The notes beneath the pieces were generated by a model. It worked only from the letters and a program-made list of their open reading frames with translations, ran no database searches and had not been told where the DNA came from. The position numbers and the translations under genes were made by a program. DNA of 64,000 nt from Drosophila persimilis (lineage: Eukaryota > Arthropoda > Insecta > Diptera > Drosophilidae), in NCBI RefSeq assembly GCF_003286085.1, contig NW_020825289.1, forward strand, positions 8,494,001 through 8,558,000. The letters run 5' to 3'. Every line of letters begins with the position of its first letter. The first letter of the stretch is position 1. Positions 11,252 through 23,089 of this stretch are shown piece after piece.

Positions 11252-12642
11252 TCAGTACACCAGGCGCATGGCCTGCTGGCTGTGGTAGAGGTCACTGCGG
11301 ACCAGGACCTCGTAGCTGCTGATGCGGATCTCCTGGCCGCCAAACGGGATCTGGAGGCAGCGATTCGACTGCTGGAGCACACCGGGCGTCAGACTGCCAC
11401 AGTAGTGGGCGCGTCCAACGTACAGGGGCTCGCCTCCGGGTGACCTTCCCGCCATCACGGCGCCGGGGGCAATACTGCCTTCATAGGCGCGCACCCAGTG
11501 GTACTTTCCTTGCCCCAGCAGCACCTGGTACGTGGGCTCCAAAATCTCGCGTCCGCCGTGAGCGATGTACGCACATCCCTGGCTGGCAACTGCCTTGCCC
11601 GGGACGTGGACACCTGCATAGTAGGCGCGGCAGACGAGCAGCTGCTCCATGTTGCTGTCGTGGCCTCCGATGACGGCCTCCGGAGAGTAGAAGTAGCCCG
11701 GACCAGCGGTCACCCAGACGTCGTAGCCGCTTTCGTAGCCGTAGGATGAGGACACTCCATACGCCGGAGGGGCATACTCGGCCGGAGTGTAGGAGGAGCC
11801 GGCAGCTCCGTAGGAGTCCATGGGTGGCTTGTACGTCTCCGCTGGTGTGTATGATGGTGCGACGACAATTGGAACCGGAGCCACTGCCGCGGGGGTGTAG
11901 GAGGGGGGCGGCGGTGGGGGTTGCTGGACAGGTGGCATCACTAAAACACCGCCCGGTGGCGGTGCATGTGCGGGACTGGGCATCACAAGGACTCCCCCCA
12001 CCGGCGGCAGAGGATCAGGCGTGGGCGTATAAGCTGGTGGCCTGTCGGTCATTGGGAACGGCATTGCGGCCAGATGCGGATACTTATACGGCTTCTCAAC
12101 CACAGGCGGAGCGGGTGTAGGTGGAGACGGGGGCGGCGGCGGTGTTAGTGGACACTTCTCCAGCTCCTCCGGCGGCGGCGGCGGTGGCAGCTGCCAGCCG
12201 GGCACAACCCTCCTCTCCTCCACGAGGATCTCGTACGAATCCAGCCGGCGCTCGGCCCCGCGAAAGGCGATAAAGAGAGCCCGATGGACGGAGGATATTT
12301 TGCCGATGATCAGGTGGCCCTCGTAGTGGCCGCGGCCAATGTAGACGGGCTGGTCCAGCGAACTGCGTCCGCAGAGGACGGCCTTCTCGGGTATGACGTG
12401 GTCGTAACATTTAACCCACACCAGGTTCTGACCACACAGCATCTCGAAGATGTCCTTGGGCAGCGCCTCGCCGCGATTGGAGACGAATCCGATCTGCTTG
12501 GAGGGCACCACTTTGCAGACCATCATGTCGCCTTCGTGCTCGGCCCGGCCCACGTAGATCATTGCACCGTCCTCGTCGTTGCCGCCCACCACAGCGTCCT
12601 CAGGGATGGAAGAGTAGGCCGAGGACTGTACCCATTTGTAGG
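11252..12642 (-). CDS. DM9-domain protein with proline-rich linker (main exon; first exon elsewhere)
   Basis: The coding exon runs from a splice acceptor (pyrimidine-rich tract then CAG, exon start 12642) to TGA at 11252. The upstream extension of the frame to 12730 starts with TTG and is not used. The exon opens in phase 1 (CC TAC AAA TGG), so a first exon ATG G would give MAYKWVQ and a 464-aa protein. DM9 repeats (DUF3421) occur as A+B pairs at both ends: YVGRAEHEGDMMVCKVVPSK and YIGRGHYEGHLIIGKI near the start, CRAYYAGVHVPGKAVASQGC and YVGRAHYCGSLTPGVLQQ near the end. Between them lie about 150 residues rich in Pro, Tyr, Ser and Gly with repeated SYTPAE units. DM9 proteins include mannose-binding and parasite-responsive proteins in other invertebrates. 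Function here is inferred only from that. A CG13321-like gene in melanogaster is a plausible orthologue. Confidence 0.85.
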
Positions 12643-12762
12643 CTGAAACGGAGGAGAGTACGGCGGTGTTAGTACGGGTTGGTAGAGGAGACGCCTCAAG
12701 GGTCAAGGATAAGGGTAAGAGTAAGGGCAACCAGGGTTTCTTTAGGTTAGCAAAGATGGGAT

Positions 12763-12768
12763 TTTATT
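12763..12768 (-). terminator. Polyadenylation signal of the middle DM9 gene
   Basis: AATAAA on the minus strand, about 84 bp after the stop codon of the four-repeat DM9 gene. It lies between that gene and the acceptor of the leftmost DM9 exon. Confidence 0.55.
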
Positions 12769-12851
12769 GGATAAGTAACGCAGGGTTACAGGGTTTAAAC
12801 TTAGTTCAATACTAAATGCAGTTCGTGGCTTAACGGTCCGGGGATTCGCAT

Positions 12852-14116
12852 TCACTGCCTGCAGAGCACTTCGTACGAGTCGAGACGGATCTCCCGGCCA
12901 CCGTACGGAATGTAGAGACAGCGCTGGCGCGACGAGATCAGACCCGGAGTCAGGCTGCCCTGATGGTGTCCGCGGCCAAAGTAGATGGGATCTCCATTGC
13001 GGGCACGACCCGTGGAAACGGCATTGGGTGGAATGCCGTGATGTTGGACATGAATCCAGACGTATCCGTAGCCGGTGAGCACCTCGTATGTAGGCTTCTG
13101 GAACTCGTAGCCTCCGTAGCAGACGTAGGCGCATCCCTTGCTTGGAATCACCTTGGCTGGGAGCATCTCGCCCTCGTGCATGGCCCGTCCGGCGTAAATG
13201 GGAGTCCGGTCAGAGTCATGGCCAGCGACAACAGCTCCAGGCGGAGTGTAGGCGGGCGAGGCCGAAACCCAAACGTCCCGCTGCTGGTAGATCAGGACTT
13301 CGTAGGTGTTGATGCGGACCTCCTGGCCGCCGAAGGGGATGTAAAGGCAGCCGTGCGAAGGATGCACCTTGCCGACGCTCAAGCTGCCGGCATGGTGACC
13401 CCGTCCCACGTAAAGGGGCTCGCCGGTGCGTGTAGTACCACTGCGAACCGCATTGGGCGGCACACCACCGCTGCAGCTGGGCACCCAAGCAAAGCCCTGT
13501 CCAACCAGCACCTCGTAGTGGGTCTTCGAGTGTTCCGCTCCACCATAGGCCACATAGGCACAACCCTTGCTGGGAATGACTTTGGCAGGCAGGTTTTCGC
13601 CCTCGTGGAAGGATCGGCCCACATAGATGGGGCTGCGATCCGAGTCGTGGCCACCGATGACAGCGTAGGGTGGCAGTGCGGCGTATGGAGTTGAGTGCAC
13701 CCAGGTGTGTTCTGCAAGGAGAGGACCAAAGGAACCGATAAGCTTTGACTGCGCGATAAGATAACACTATGTTCTTTCTTTTTTGTTCCTATATACTCAA
13801 GGGTGCCGTGTATTTCGACAATGAATTGCTATTCATTGGTTGGGGAATCGGTTGGGGGAGGGGGGTTTCTACATATTCTACGAAAACTGGGTTGACTGGG
13901 CGCACTCGTCCTACCAATGCTCACAACTGCTCCTGGCTGCACGGCGCCTGGAAGAGTGCAAAGAAAAACGGAGAACCAAACAGGAGAGAAATGTACTCAA
14001 GTCAGATACAGATCTGCGGGCGGGGATTGGATTGTGGGATGCGTGGAGGGTGTTTTTCGACTTTGATCCGAACCTTTAACCGATTTTTGATGCAACTTCT
14101 CATGGTACATACCCAT
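12852..14116 (-). CDS. DM9-domain protein, four DM9 repeats, 4-nt first coding exon
   Basis: CDS read as complement(join(12852..13711,14113..14116)), 864 nt, 287 aa. The long exon begins at a CTTGCAG acceptor with AA CAC ACC TGG GTG, needing one base upstream to finish its first codon. The nearest minus-strand ATGG followed by a GTATGT donor is at 14116 (context CAAA ATG G), giving MEHTWVHS, which matches the plus-strand paralogue MDHTWISR. Four DM9 units alternate A-B-A-B: A units carry HDSDRSPIYVGR and LPAKVIPSKGCAYV, B units carry LYVGRGHHAGSLSVGKVHPS and CLYIPFGGQEVR. No signal peptide or membrane segment is visible, so a cytosolic protein is likely. Family members bind mannose-type glycans in oysters. 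The ligand here is unknown. Start exon is an inference from phase and consensus. Confidence 0.87.
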
Positions 14117-15617
14117 TTTGATTTTCTGTAGATATGGGGGGTGGCGTTCCTCTGTATAAATGGAATACTTTGTACGATATTGAAGCGACTTCACAGCTTG
14201 AGGTTTGTTTTTCCACTGAGAAATTGGTCAGTAGCGGAGTGGCGTTAACACTGCGCACCCCATCCAAGTTGATTTATCGGCTTTTCTTATCAACGAGCTT
14301 TTTTATGTGTAAATAACCCTATCATATGGGGTAGGTACATACATATGTACATATATCTGAATGGGAAGGAGCATTTGTGCGCAGAGTACGGCAATAGGTA
14401 TTGATAGTGAGGCCTTGATTTCTGCGCTTCGATATCTCTTGTATTTTCCTGTTCTTGAAAAACTCAAGTATCACGCATATAGTACTATGTCCGGGAATGA
14501 GTCATTAGTCGCTGGGCCCAGAGAGATTTTCCCTCTGTGATGGGGAGGGTGAGGGTACAGAAAGCGAAAGCAGGTGTTCCATTTCAATGAATCCATAAAA
14601 TAATATGACAACATGCCAGTAGCAGATATGTATTGTCGAAAAATCCCCCGAAACAATATTCCACAAAAGTTGATTAGCCTTTATCTAGACAAAAAGGTGC
14701 GAAAGGTTCATATACATGTATACATGCATATGTACTCTCCAGATATTCTGTGACGAATGATGACGCATTCATAAGGAAGTATATTCCGACAGGATTTGTA
14801 TTCAATGTTATTCGTAGACAAAAAGTTGACTCCACCACAGTGTGTTGTACTTCCATATGGAAATCAGATATTTTTTGAGTCAGAAAGTCGGCCTTTTCCT
14901 CCTGTCTAAATTTAAGTCTCAACAGAGAATCTCAAAAGTTTCGGCCCTGACTTTCAAAATCCAGATGTACAAGAAATAGACACAGAAACTAACCGACACC
15001 CCATCCCATTTCGGCCCTAAAAATTTCAAAATTTTTCCCCAATATGTATTCCCAAGAAATCTACGAAATGGCCAACCGTAAGTATATATATCTGAGCGAC
15101 AGAATTCAGGGTTGAGGCACGGACATACGTGTTCATGAGGAGAGGTACACTTTACGAGCTTATTGATCGAAGTTATTTTCGACTAACGGCGATAAGATTC
15201 CCGTACCAGGCCAATCGCTCAAAGATAAGGTCCAAAAATCTATACACATCTATATACATCTATAAATCTATACAATGTATATATATATTTATATGATATA
15301 TAGATGGATTGAATAATGACTGCTTCCTGTTAGATGATGGTATCTTGAAGGAGCAAAGATCCCCATTACATTACACTGTTTACCACAAAACACAGTGACA
15401 CAGCGACCGCATGGGCCCTATGACTTTGACTAAGATATCTTATCAAAGTCAGTTAACATTGCCAGCCGATAAGGAAGCAAAAGACCGCCGGCACAACAGC
15501 TTTTAAAACGCAGCTACAGCCACGACTGCTAGCCAGTCATTAAAATCAGCCCGTACTGCACGGTCCCTACCCTACGCTCTCTTTTTGAAGAAATAATCCC
15601 ACACTCAACGACACACC
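14117..15617. promoter_or_regulatory. Divergent intergenic region between DM9 genes, with GATA-factor sites
   Basis: About 1.5 kb between the start codons of two divergent DM9 genes. GATAAG/CTTATC sites on either strand: 14286-14291, 15191-15196, 15224-15229, 15439-15444 and 15468-15473, the last four within 283 bp just upstream of the plus-strand gene. A palindrome TAAGATATCTTA (15431-15442) overlaps one. A further GATAAGATAA at 13755-13764 lies in the intron of the minus-strand gene. GATA factors (serpent, GATAe) drive Drosophila fat-body and midgut genes. Gut or fat-body expression is therefore an inference. Confidence 0.45.
15501..15540 (+). promoter_or_regulatory. Possible core promoter of the plus-strand DM9 gene
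   Basis: A TATA-like TTTTAAAA at about 15501-15508 is followed, roughly 30 bp later, by an initiator-like CCAGTC at about 15534. The start codon is some 80 bp further on. Spacing fits a TATA/Inr promoter, but no transcript data are available. Confidence 0.4.
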
Positions 15618-16921
15618 ATGGGTAAGGTTTGACTGGTAGATTTCCTGCGAAAAGTGCTTCAAAATAAACCAACGAATAAGTGCCGAAGAACCATCGATAC
15701 CAAGTTCAGCTGACAGTGAAAATCCCCTGGAGCTTCGGTGGCTTTCTCATAGATCTTACGATTTCACACCCCGTGAGATAACAGACCAAGTTCTTGTTAT
15801 TAATGTGCGAGGGGTGTGGTGTGGTGTGGCAGGCCGACTGTACACATCAGCAGTCAAAGCACCGGGCTGGGCTGAGCTTTAATCAGTAAAATATATTTTG
15901 ACAAACGTCAGGTCTAACCTTGGTCCACATTTTCCCTCTGCAGACCACACCTGGATCAGCCGCAACGTCTTCGACCAGCTGCCGCCCTGCGCCATCGTCG
16001 CCGGACACGACTCGGACAATGATCCCATCTATGTGGGCCGTGCCTACCACAACGGAGACATGCTGCCGGCCAAGGTTATTCCCAACAAGAACCAGGCCTA
16101 TGTGGCCTGGGGCGGCGAGGAGATCAACAAGCACGACGTAGAGATCCTCACCGGCGACCACTACGTCTGGATCCCGGCCAGCGGCGGACACGTTCCTCCC
16201 CATGCCCTTCGCGTGGGTCAGACCTCCGACGGAGAGCCTCTGTTCATTGGCCGCGGCTACTTCCAGGGCAGCCTGACGCCCGGCAAGGTGCATCCCTCGC
16301 ACCACTGCCTGTACATCCCCTTCGGCGGAAAGGAGGTAACTATCCCGCAGTCGTCTCGAAAGGAGCCATCACACTCACGTATCCCTTCGCTTACAGCACA
16401 GCCTAGAGGCGTACGAAGTGCTGGTCCAGCCGGAGACATGGATCTCTTCCTCCGGTGGCCATATCGTGCCCGGAACAGTCCAGGGCGGACACGACACCGA
16501 TGGCGATCAGATCTTTGTGGGCCGCGCCTACCACGAAGGTGATTTGCTGCCAGCCAAGGTATGAAAGCATCCAAGCCAGCTGCAAACCACATCCCTAATG
16601 CCTTTCTTCGTTCCGTTGCAGGTGGTTCCCAACAAGGGCTGCGCCTACGTGGCATACGGCGGCTCCGAGCACGTCAAGCACGACTTTGAGCTGCTGGCCG
16701 GATACGGCTATGGCTGGGTTCCTGACAGCTTTGGCAATGTGCCACCAAATTCCATCGTCTGTGGCCGCACCACGGAGGGCGAGAACCTGTACATTGGCCG
16801 CGGCTACCACAGCGGCAGCCTGACTCCCGGCAAGGTCCATCCGTCCCACAGATGCCTATACATCCCCTTCGGTGGCGAGGAGGTGCGCCTAGATGCCTAT
16901 GAGGTCCTCGTCAGGGGCTAA
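15618..16921 (+). CDS. DM9-domain protein, four DM9 repeats, 4 coding exons with 4-nt first exon
   Basis: CDS read as join(15618..15621,15944..16335,16397..16558,16622..16921), 858 nt, 285 aa. Exon 1 is only ATG G, followed by GTAAGG. The next exon starts after CTCTGCAG with AC CAC ACC TGG, giving MDHTWISRNVFDQLPPCAIV. Four DM9 repeats alternate: HDSDNDPIYVGRAYHNGDML, then LFIGRGYFQGSLTPGKVHPS, then HDTDGDQIFVGRAYHEGDLL, then LYIGRGYHSGSLTPGKVHPS, each closed by a GGxE motif. Two extra introns (61 and 63 bp) split it relative to the minus-strand paralogue, whose repeat region has none. The same A-B-A-B layout shows these are duplicates. Likely a soluble glycan-binding protein by family. Ends EVLVRG then TAA, with AATAAA at 16983. 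Confidence 0.92.
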
Positions 16922-16982
16922 ACGGTGTTTTCTTTAATTTGGTATTTCGTCAGCAACAATATTTATATTCCATCAGTCACAA

Positions 16983-16988
16983 AATAAA
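16983..16988 (+). terminator. Polyadenylation signal of the plus-strand DM9 gene
   Basis: AATAAA 62 bp after the stop codon at 16921, in the expected place for a short Drosophila 3' UTR. Confidence 0.6.
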
Positions 16989-18783
16989 CTTTGATTCATT
17001 GAAAACTCAAGCCAACGAAACAATTCTTAGCTTTATTCTCGCGATGTTCAGTGGAGAAAACATTTTGTGGATTTGATTACACCAGAGGTCGTTGGACAGA
17101 CTTTACCCCTTGAAGAAGGTCTAGACTCCAGAAGAAAAAAAGTTTCCAAAGATTAAAGCGAGTGCATTGCTGGATGTGGATAAGGAGTACCATATAATGA
17201 GCAACGAATATCTTATACGTATGTACATACATATGTATGTATATACATATAGAACAAAGTGTATTCCTCTCTACAGAAAAAGATCCATCAAGAAAGCTGA
17301 GTACCAAAGCGCAGATAGATATATTCAGTGGATAATCAGATCCCTCGAGATTGAATCTGCAACTGAAATCGCTCACTGTTTTCTATAGCTACTCAACTGT
17401 TTGGAGATCCGATCGATCCATCCCCATCGTATGCTTCACTTTGTTGAGCTTTCGATGAGCTTTCGAATGGAACTCTACATGGCATGTAGAATGACACGTA
17501 TGCACGTAGAGTTACTCGCATCCGTCGGATACTTACGAGTATATACTTTTCTCTCTTTCTCACCCTTGAACCGATTGATTCCATTCGTTTGGCTACCAGA
17601 GTATAACGATAGCCGTTCTCCGATTTGCTCGCTCGTTTTCTCTTCGGAACAACTCTCTCGTGATTGGTGGTGGTTTGAACGAGCGTCGAATTCAATTGGC
17701 TGTGGTGGCGATACGCTGTGGACGTACAACATGTGGCAAGTAGTAAGTGGCCAAGCCAAGAGGCGTGTATCGCTCACCGCATTAATTGCGTTGCATTGGT
17801 TCCTGGAAGGCCAAATAAGAGGAACACACACCCCACATCAGGCTTCACATCGGCATATTCATCGTATTCTGCACTTGGTATTCATGCCAAGAAGCATTTC
17901 TTATGGGTCTTACGGTCACGAAACTGGTTTTCGGATGGAACCACATATTGGGCCTGTAAATACCGTCGCTTCTGTGCTTCTGACAACAACCATTCAAACC
18001 GGCTCCAACGAGACTTAAAAGGAAGAACGGTTCTCAGTATCAGGACAAGAAATGATTTATTGATCGAAAAATTACCGATTTTTGAGCTATATAAATAGAA
18101 ATAGATTCATAGAAACTTGTTATTACCATTTTGTCTGTCTTCTATCTCACATAAAGCATAGAAATCCGATGGGTCACCGCACTATAACATCTAGCCGTAG
18201 TACGATAGATAGCCCAAAATATTTAGAAAAGCATTTTATTAACTGTACTTGATTAGCTTTATTATGGTAGTACTTCCAGTGAAATTTATTTTTTTTTTCT
18301 TTTATCTTTCTTGAATGGATCTCACTTCTTTTCTTGGGAGAATAAAAGGACTGCCTAAGTGTCAAAGAGTGCTTATGAGAGGCACCATTTTGGGAGTCGG
18401 GAACTTATGTAAAGGATATGACCATATGTTAAAAACGCTAAGTACTACTTAATCATTGCTTTAAGGATATTTTTCAGTATTCTTTTTGTATTGCAAAATG
18501 GTAATTACTGAATTAGCTGATTGAACGCTTTTTTCTTGGATTTGCGGTTCTCCTCGACTCGAAAAAAACTTTGGGTTGGCTTTAAACTTGATTTTAGCCC
18601 AGAAATTAAACCAAAAGGCTCTATATTTACTATCAAACATGCAGAGAAGCCATCATTTATAAACCCTACATAAACGAAATAAACCCATGTAGCACACTCC
18701 GTTGCCCCAAAAAAAGCCCCACAGCCAATATAAATTCTTATAATTTAATTTTGCTATTGAAAAACACATACACACACATGGAT

Positions 18784-18811
18784 GTGGGTACGGGTACGGG
18801 TACGGGTACGG
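18784..18811. repeat. (GGGTAC)n short tandem repeat
   Basis: Four to five copies of a GGGTAC hexamer following a (CA)n-rich stretch. Confidence 0.85.
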
Positions 18812-20311
18812 ACACAGATAGAACCCCCGCCTCTGAAGTATTGTATCCATTTAGCTGAAAAGATATTAAAAAGCAACTGTGATGCTATCAGAGACCACAT
18901 CCCAGCGAAGCTTCCTTTGGCCGTGCCGCCGCGCCGCCAACCCTCGAATAACTGTGAAAATGCTCGGAATTCCTGCCCCGAGCAACAACAGCGACAACAG
19001 CATCGAGGAATATCAGTTTCTACAGAGGAATGACAAAATTTCGCCTCCGGTCTGTCATTGTAGCTGTATTTGTGCCGCCTAGCAGCGTATCTGTTGTTTT
19101 TGGCGAGTCGTCTCGGATGGTGTGTGGAGTGTGGTGTATGGAGGGGAGTGCGTTGAACGCACACACAAACACACACACACACAGAAAAACATCGGTTTTC
19201 TACCCACTCATACAATACATAGTCTCATAGTACATAGAGAGGAAGTCTTATGTACTCCGAGCCGCCGCACAACAAATGCGATACAATTAGTTGCTGGAAA
19301 GCCAAAGTACGATTCGATGCTGCCTCCTCTACATAGTGGTGTGGATTGGAGTGGTGTGTGCGTATTCGTGTGCCTGTTGTACTGGAAGGGTGGGTTCGGT
19401 TCGGTCCGTTCGTTGCGTTCGCTCCTCTGCCTCTGGCTGCGTCGCTGCTTGGAGTGAAATTTCTTTGAGCTGGGCAGCGTTTAAGCGGTGCCCTGTAGTA
19501 TGAGGGTTGCAGGGGTGGGGGAATAAAATAAACACATAGTATATACGAATCGAGAGAGCAAAACGGAATCGAGAATGGTACATGCACAAAAATGGAAATG
19601 TGCGACTACGCTTTGTTAAGCCCTCAGCAGCAGCGGGCCAAGGCAGCGGTGGGCGTTTCGGTACATAAAACGACACCGAAACCGAAAACCTTTCTCGAAT
19701 TTAATACCAAAAACGGCCTCCTATCCAATGCACTGAACTGAAACGTCGACTGCGATGCCAGCGCCAGCGCCAGTCCCAGCGCCAGCTTTTGAACAAAGCT
19801 TGAGCAGAGACCGTTAGTTAGTTGCCAGGGCTGCTGTATCTCTGCTGCTCGTCTAATTAGTTTTTGGCGTCTAAAAATAGAGACGATATTTAATTTCCGA
19901 AGGGGGGCTGCTCCGGCACAAACATAACACATTTCATCTGGCGCTTCAGTCCCCGTCCCGTCCCCGGCTCCAGTCCGCTTATGCGTGATAATTCAATTAG
20001 GAATGTGTGAATCAGCAGCAGCAACAATCAGCGGCAGCCAGCAGCCGCAGCAGCACCAAAGTGCAGCGGAAGCAACGAGAGAAAAAGAAACAGAAACAGA
20101 AACAAGAAACTCGAAAAAAAATTGTCCCACCAAATGCTCTTTCCAAAACGCAACCTCAATAGAAACGCAAGACCAAAGAGGAACGACGAAGCGGAAGGAG
20201 GGAGAAGGGAGAACGAGAAAACCATGTCCATGTTGCATGCAACCCTGTTTGTACATAAAAATAGCGGTCGAGGCAGGCCACGGACGCCAGCCGAGGCAGA
20301 GAAACACAACT

Positions 20312-20334
20312 GGCAGAGGCAGAGGCAGAGGCAG
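20312..20334. repeat. (GGCAGA)n short tandem repeat
   Basis: About four copies of GGCAGA, followed by GGC-rich and (TAGCTG)n DNA to about 20,390. Confidence 0.8.
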
Positions 20335-21081
20335 TGTCAGTGGCAGCGGCCGTGGCAGAGAGGTAGACGTAGCTGTAGCTGTAGCTGTTGTGGGTCTATG
20401 GAGCGGAGGGACGTGGTGCGGGGCATTATGTGCGCAGCTTGTGCGCCTCGAAAATACATATTTCAGCATGAAGCATGGGTATGGGACACTGAGTGCGCAG
20501 GGGCGTCGCGCCGAAGGGATCGCTACTGGCGAAAGGGGGCTGCTTGGGTGAACTGCTTGCATCGCAATCGTTTAACTAAATCCAAAAGGGGACTTGTAAA
20601 TGCTATCAAATGCTCTAACCCCCTCTGGTAGACGTCCCTGTGTGATGTCTTGTCTCTTGCAGTTTGCTGTGAGCACATACAACTTTATGTACACACGAAT
20701 GCCATGTACAGCATTCGCTGCACACTATGTACACATGCATTTATGTAGGTAGAACGCTGGTACGCTCGTATGTACTCAAGTGTGTGCGATAGTGTCGAGG
20801 ACGTTAACGTCCGACCATCGACAACAGTAACAGCAGCTACGGCTCCAACAGAACGAACTCCAACAACAACTACGGTCACATTACCAATTTAAATTCCCAT
20901 CCAATGTCCGGCACGTAACGAATGTGAGCAGCACACACAGCGCTGATAGAAGAGGGACCGAGAGAAAAAGAAGAGTACTTAATGAGCATTGCCAGTTGAA
21001 CGAATGCGTAGCAGAGAATATACATTCAAGTATACATATGTACACATACATATATAGAGTATGTACTCATGTACATGGGTA

Positions 21082-21103
21082 TGTGTGTGTGTGTGTGTGT
21101 GTG
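21082..21103. repeat. (TG)n microsatellite
   Basis: Uninterrupted TG dinucleotides, about 11 units. Confidence 0.9.
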
Positions 21104-23089
21104 CTATCAAATTAGGTTCGTTTGCTGCCTTTGGGTCGTGCTTGCTTCGTCTACTTTTTTGTCCAAAAGCACCCTTGTGCCGCCACTGGCGTCCCTTCTG
21201 CTTCATCCTCCCCTCCCCACACTTCTTCTGCTCTTTCTTTTCTGCTGTTGAAGTGGGCGTGAGTGTATGCGTGCTGGTGTGTGTGCGTGTGAGCCTGCTT
21301 ATCGACTATGTAAACCGCACGGCTCACTGGCTCTGCCCCCGCTGCCGCTGTCGCTGCCGTTGCCGTTGCCATCGTCGTGGCTGGGGCTCGCTCGCTGTCG
21401 TCGTCATTGTGGTTACCGTTTCATATAGTCAGGCGGCCAGGGATCGCCTGAGTGGTTTAAATAGTACCAAAGTGCTACCCTTACTCCTCCCCTTCCGAGG
21501 CACGGTGCTCACCACCACACCCCTGTCAAAATGCTGTGGCATGCTGATAATTCAATAAAAAATTGAGGCAAGAGTTGATGAGTTGCTCCTGCAAATTGTG
21601 GATGGTACGGTAAATACACAAGCACACAAAAGTACGTGCAGCAGTGCGTATGTGTCTGTGTGTGTGTTTGCCTTTTTCGGTACGCTCGTGTGGCTCTCAA
21701 CCAAAAACACTCGACATCCTCCCGGCCAAAGAGGAGTGGAATGGAGCGTCAAAGGCAAAGGCAGAGGCAGAGAACCACTCGCAAATGGCAACGTCATGCA
21801 GCTGTCCCGCCACAGCACAGCATCCATCGCCACCACCCCATGGACGCCACCCAGTCGTAACTTCATTTGCAATGCAAACAGCAAAGCTCCCACTCAGAAA
21901 GCGGCAGGGCAAGACAGAAGGGGGGACGTTGGGGGACGTAGCGCTGCTTGTGTAATCAACTAATTACAGCAGCCACCAATGTTGGCGCCATTAAGGCAAC
22001 GCCAACTCACGAAGGCCCCCAACTCATTTATCTAATGTTAAAGTGACTTTTAAGACCCAACCTCATCGCATCTCACCTCAGAGACAATTGAGTGGCTCTC
22101 CGCCAGACCTCTCTGCCACTCAAATCAATCAATGTGCCGTCCCCCAATACCACAACCAGAGCCAGAACCAGATCCACATCCACTCAACACCCCCTTCCAT
22201 GACTGAGGAAACTTTACCGTTCTCATAACTTATGCCTCCCCTGTCGGTCCGCACTCGCTCGTTTAGCAATTCGCGCAGTTATTATTCCTATTTCCGGTTC
22301 AGGATTTTCGTTGATTTTTCGTCTTGTGTTTGGGTCCAGTCCAAGCCCCGAACTCTGGCGTCTCTCTGACGCACCGCAACCTCTACCGATCCCTCCTCTG
22401 CCGTACCGTTCTCGGCATCAGTAAACAGTCTACCAAACCATTCTCCTGCGCTGGTAAATTGATACTTTTTTTTACTTTTGGGGTTCGCATTTTTTCAGAA
22501 CACGCAAAAAAAAACAGAATAAGAAACAAGTCAGGGAGACAACTTGAGATTCGGTCGTGACGACCGTCCATCCGTCCCATCCATATTCATAATGGCGCAC
22601 TAATTGGATCTTAATGCTGGCATTTTATTTGATTACACGACTGAATTATGTCTGATAAATCAAATTAGTGAGTGACGGCCAACGAATCGAGGGAAAGTGT
22701 TGCCGGACTTACGCGACAGCGACACCCTCAAAGTAAATTCGCGAAATTATTTAATTGAAACTGGGTGGTGTGCTGTGGACACTGACTCTGACAAATTCGC
22801 GTGGTGCATTTGTAAGTGATACCCAAATTTATTGGATCATTTTCATTAGAAGACAAACAAAGCTTCGATGGGGATGGCAGTCGGTATTGGAAGATTAATT
22901 TCAGCTGAAAAAACAGAGTGTTAATGATAAAATGGATCGACAAAGCGATTGCTTCAGCGATAATTGAAAAACTAGAGCTTTCAAAGCTAATGATTAGTAA
23001 TACAGTTGAAATTTCCCTAAGACGAAAGTCTGTAACTGGAAGTTTCTATATTTCGAACTATATTTAGCTAGGTTGACCATCAATTAAAA

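Larger units (their letters stand above)
16990..23085. other. Intergenic, low-complexity; no gene recognised
   Basis: 17.0-18.7 kb is of mixed composition. A 205-codon plus-strand frame at 17401-18018 has no family resemblance and overlaps minus-strand frames. 18.7-22.3 kb is rich in short tandem repeats: (GGGTAC)n at 18784-18811, (CA)n near 19160, a GGCAGA repeat at 20312-20334 and (GT)n at 21082-21103. Frames up to about 190 codons in it are repeat artefacts. An unannotated non-coding RNA cannot be excluded. Confidence 0.5.

Noticed and set aside
17401-18018. 205-codon plus-strand frame
   Set aside because: Overlapping frames exist on both strands. No recognisable motif, no promoter or splice logic.
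18784-18811. GGGTAC repeat as telomere-like sequence
   Set aside because: Too short, and Drosophila telomeres do not use such repeats; a simple microsatellite.
19985-20562. Overlapping frames of about 188 codons on both strands
   Set aside because: Driven by GGCAGA and GTAGCT repeats; low complexity.
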